A stretch of 64,000 nt of DNA. Origin: Hyposmocoma kahamanoa (lineage: Eukaryota; Arthropoda; Insecta; Lepidoptera; Cosmopterigidae). The notes below the pieces were generated by a model that saw only the letters and a list, made by a program, of their open reading frames with translations, was not told the DNA's origin and made no database searches. Of this stretch, positions 63,880 through 64,000 are shown in pieces. A program made the translations under genes and the position numbers. The stretch is from NCBI RefSeq assembly GCF_003589595.1, contig NW_020654242.1:617612-681611 (forward strand), given 5' to 3'. Within the stretch, counting starts at the first letter, position 1. Each line of letters opens with the position of its first letter.

Positions 63880-64000
63880 CCCCCAGGTCCCTTTACAGCT
63901 ACAAGGGGCTGACTGAAGATGTCGCTTTAATAAATTATTAAGCATATAGAAAAATTCGTAACATCTGGTGGTTCGTCCCGTAGCTCAGCTGGATAATATT
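63880..64000 (+). repeat. SINE-B copy, cut by window end
   Basis: TTTACAGCTACAAGGGGCTG.. GAAAAATTCGTAACATCTGG.. CGTCCCGTAGCTCAGCTGGA, a diverged body and A box. Confidence 0.65.

Overview
The window is AT-rich, repeat-dense, intron-containing eukaryotic DNA. The repeat families (tRNA-headed SINEs, the CCGACTTC..GGAGGAGG repeat, the GTGACGGGACGAACAAG repeat, cecropia-type mariner, Penelope-like and Jockey/CR1/RTE-like fragments) and a short TTAGG-type array point to an insect, most likely a moth or butterfly. Family names beyond mariner, GIY-YIG/Penelope and the reverse-transcriptase tails are my own working labels: SINE-A, SINE-B, SINE-C, Rep-C, Rep-F, Rep-G, hAT-M (8-bp-TSD MITE) and TIR-D.

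Host gene. The only host coding sequence I can support is on the minus strand. One exon (41467-41160) carries a start codon at 41223 and ends at a GT donor in phase 1. A second exon (26228-26110) starts after an AG in the matching phase and ends in phase 0 at a consensus donor. Together they encode the first 61 residues of a protein whose second part resembles the start of a RasGEF (CDC25-type) domain; that family call is tentative. A plausible core promoter and non-coding first exon on the same strand lies at 61700-61513 (CCAAT box, TATAAATA, a 9-bp inverted repeat, GTAAGT donor). If these belong together, the window is mostly the first two introns (about 20 kb and 15 kb) of this gene, filled by transposons.

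Layout. 1-8 kb: a mariner with one frameshift, Rep-C and Rep-F copies, a PIF-like MITE and RT tails. 8-15 kb: two more Rep-C copies and several RT tails. 15-25 kb: a TIR element split by a hAT-M MITE, an ORF1-only retroposon fragment, a dimeric SINE-B with an 18-bp target duplication, more hAT-M copies and many SINE-A copies. 25-33 kb: host exon, Rep-F split by TIR-D, a 2.4-kb TA-flanked TIR element holding a GC-rich block and a Jockey 3' end, then two TIR-D copies, one containing further insertions. 33-44 kb: Rep-G, a Penelope-like element with a GIY-YIG domain and inverted flanks, the first coding exon, and SINE-B dimers and palindromes. 44-58 kb: Penelope-like tails, a 14-bp minisatellite, a head-to-head pair of retrotransposon 3' ends (one holding a TIR-D copy with a MITE remnant) and a 400-bp assembly gap inside a Penelope-like insertion. 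58-64 kb: SINE-B, RT tails, Rep-G with a hAT-M copy, SINE-A and the candidate promoter.

What it shows. The nested insertions give a readable relative chronology: Rep-F, SINE-B and RT tails are hosts; TIR-D, hAT-M, SINE-A and Penelope-like tails are the later arrivals. No operon, CRISPR, phage or defence system is present. I found no undescribed multi-gene system; the novelty is in the transposon families and their footprints.
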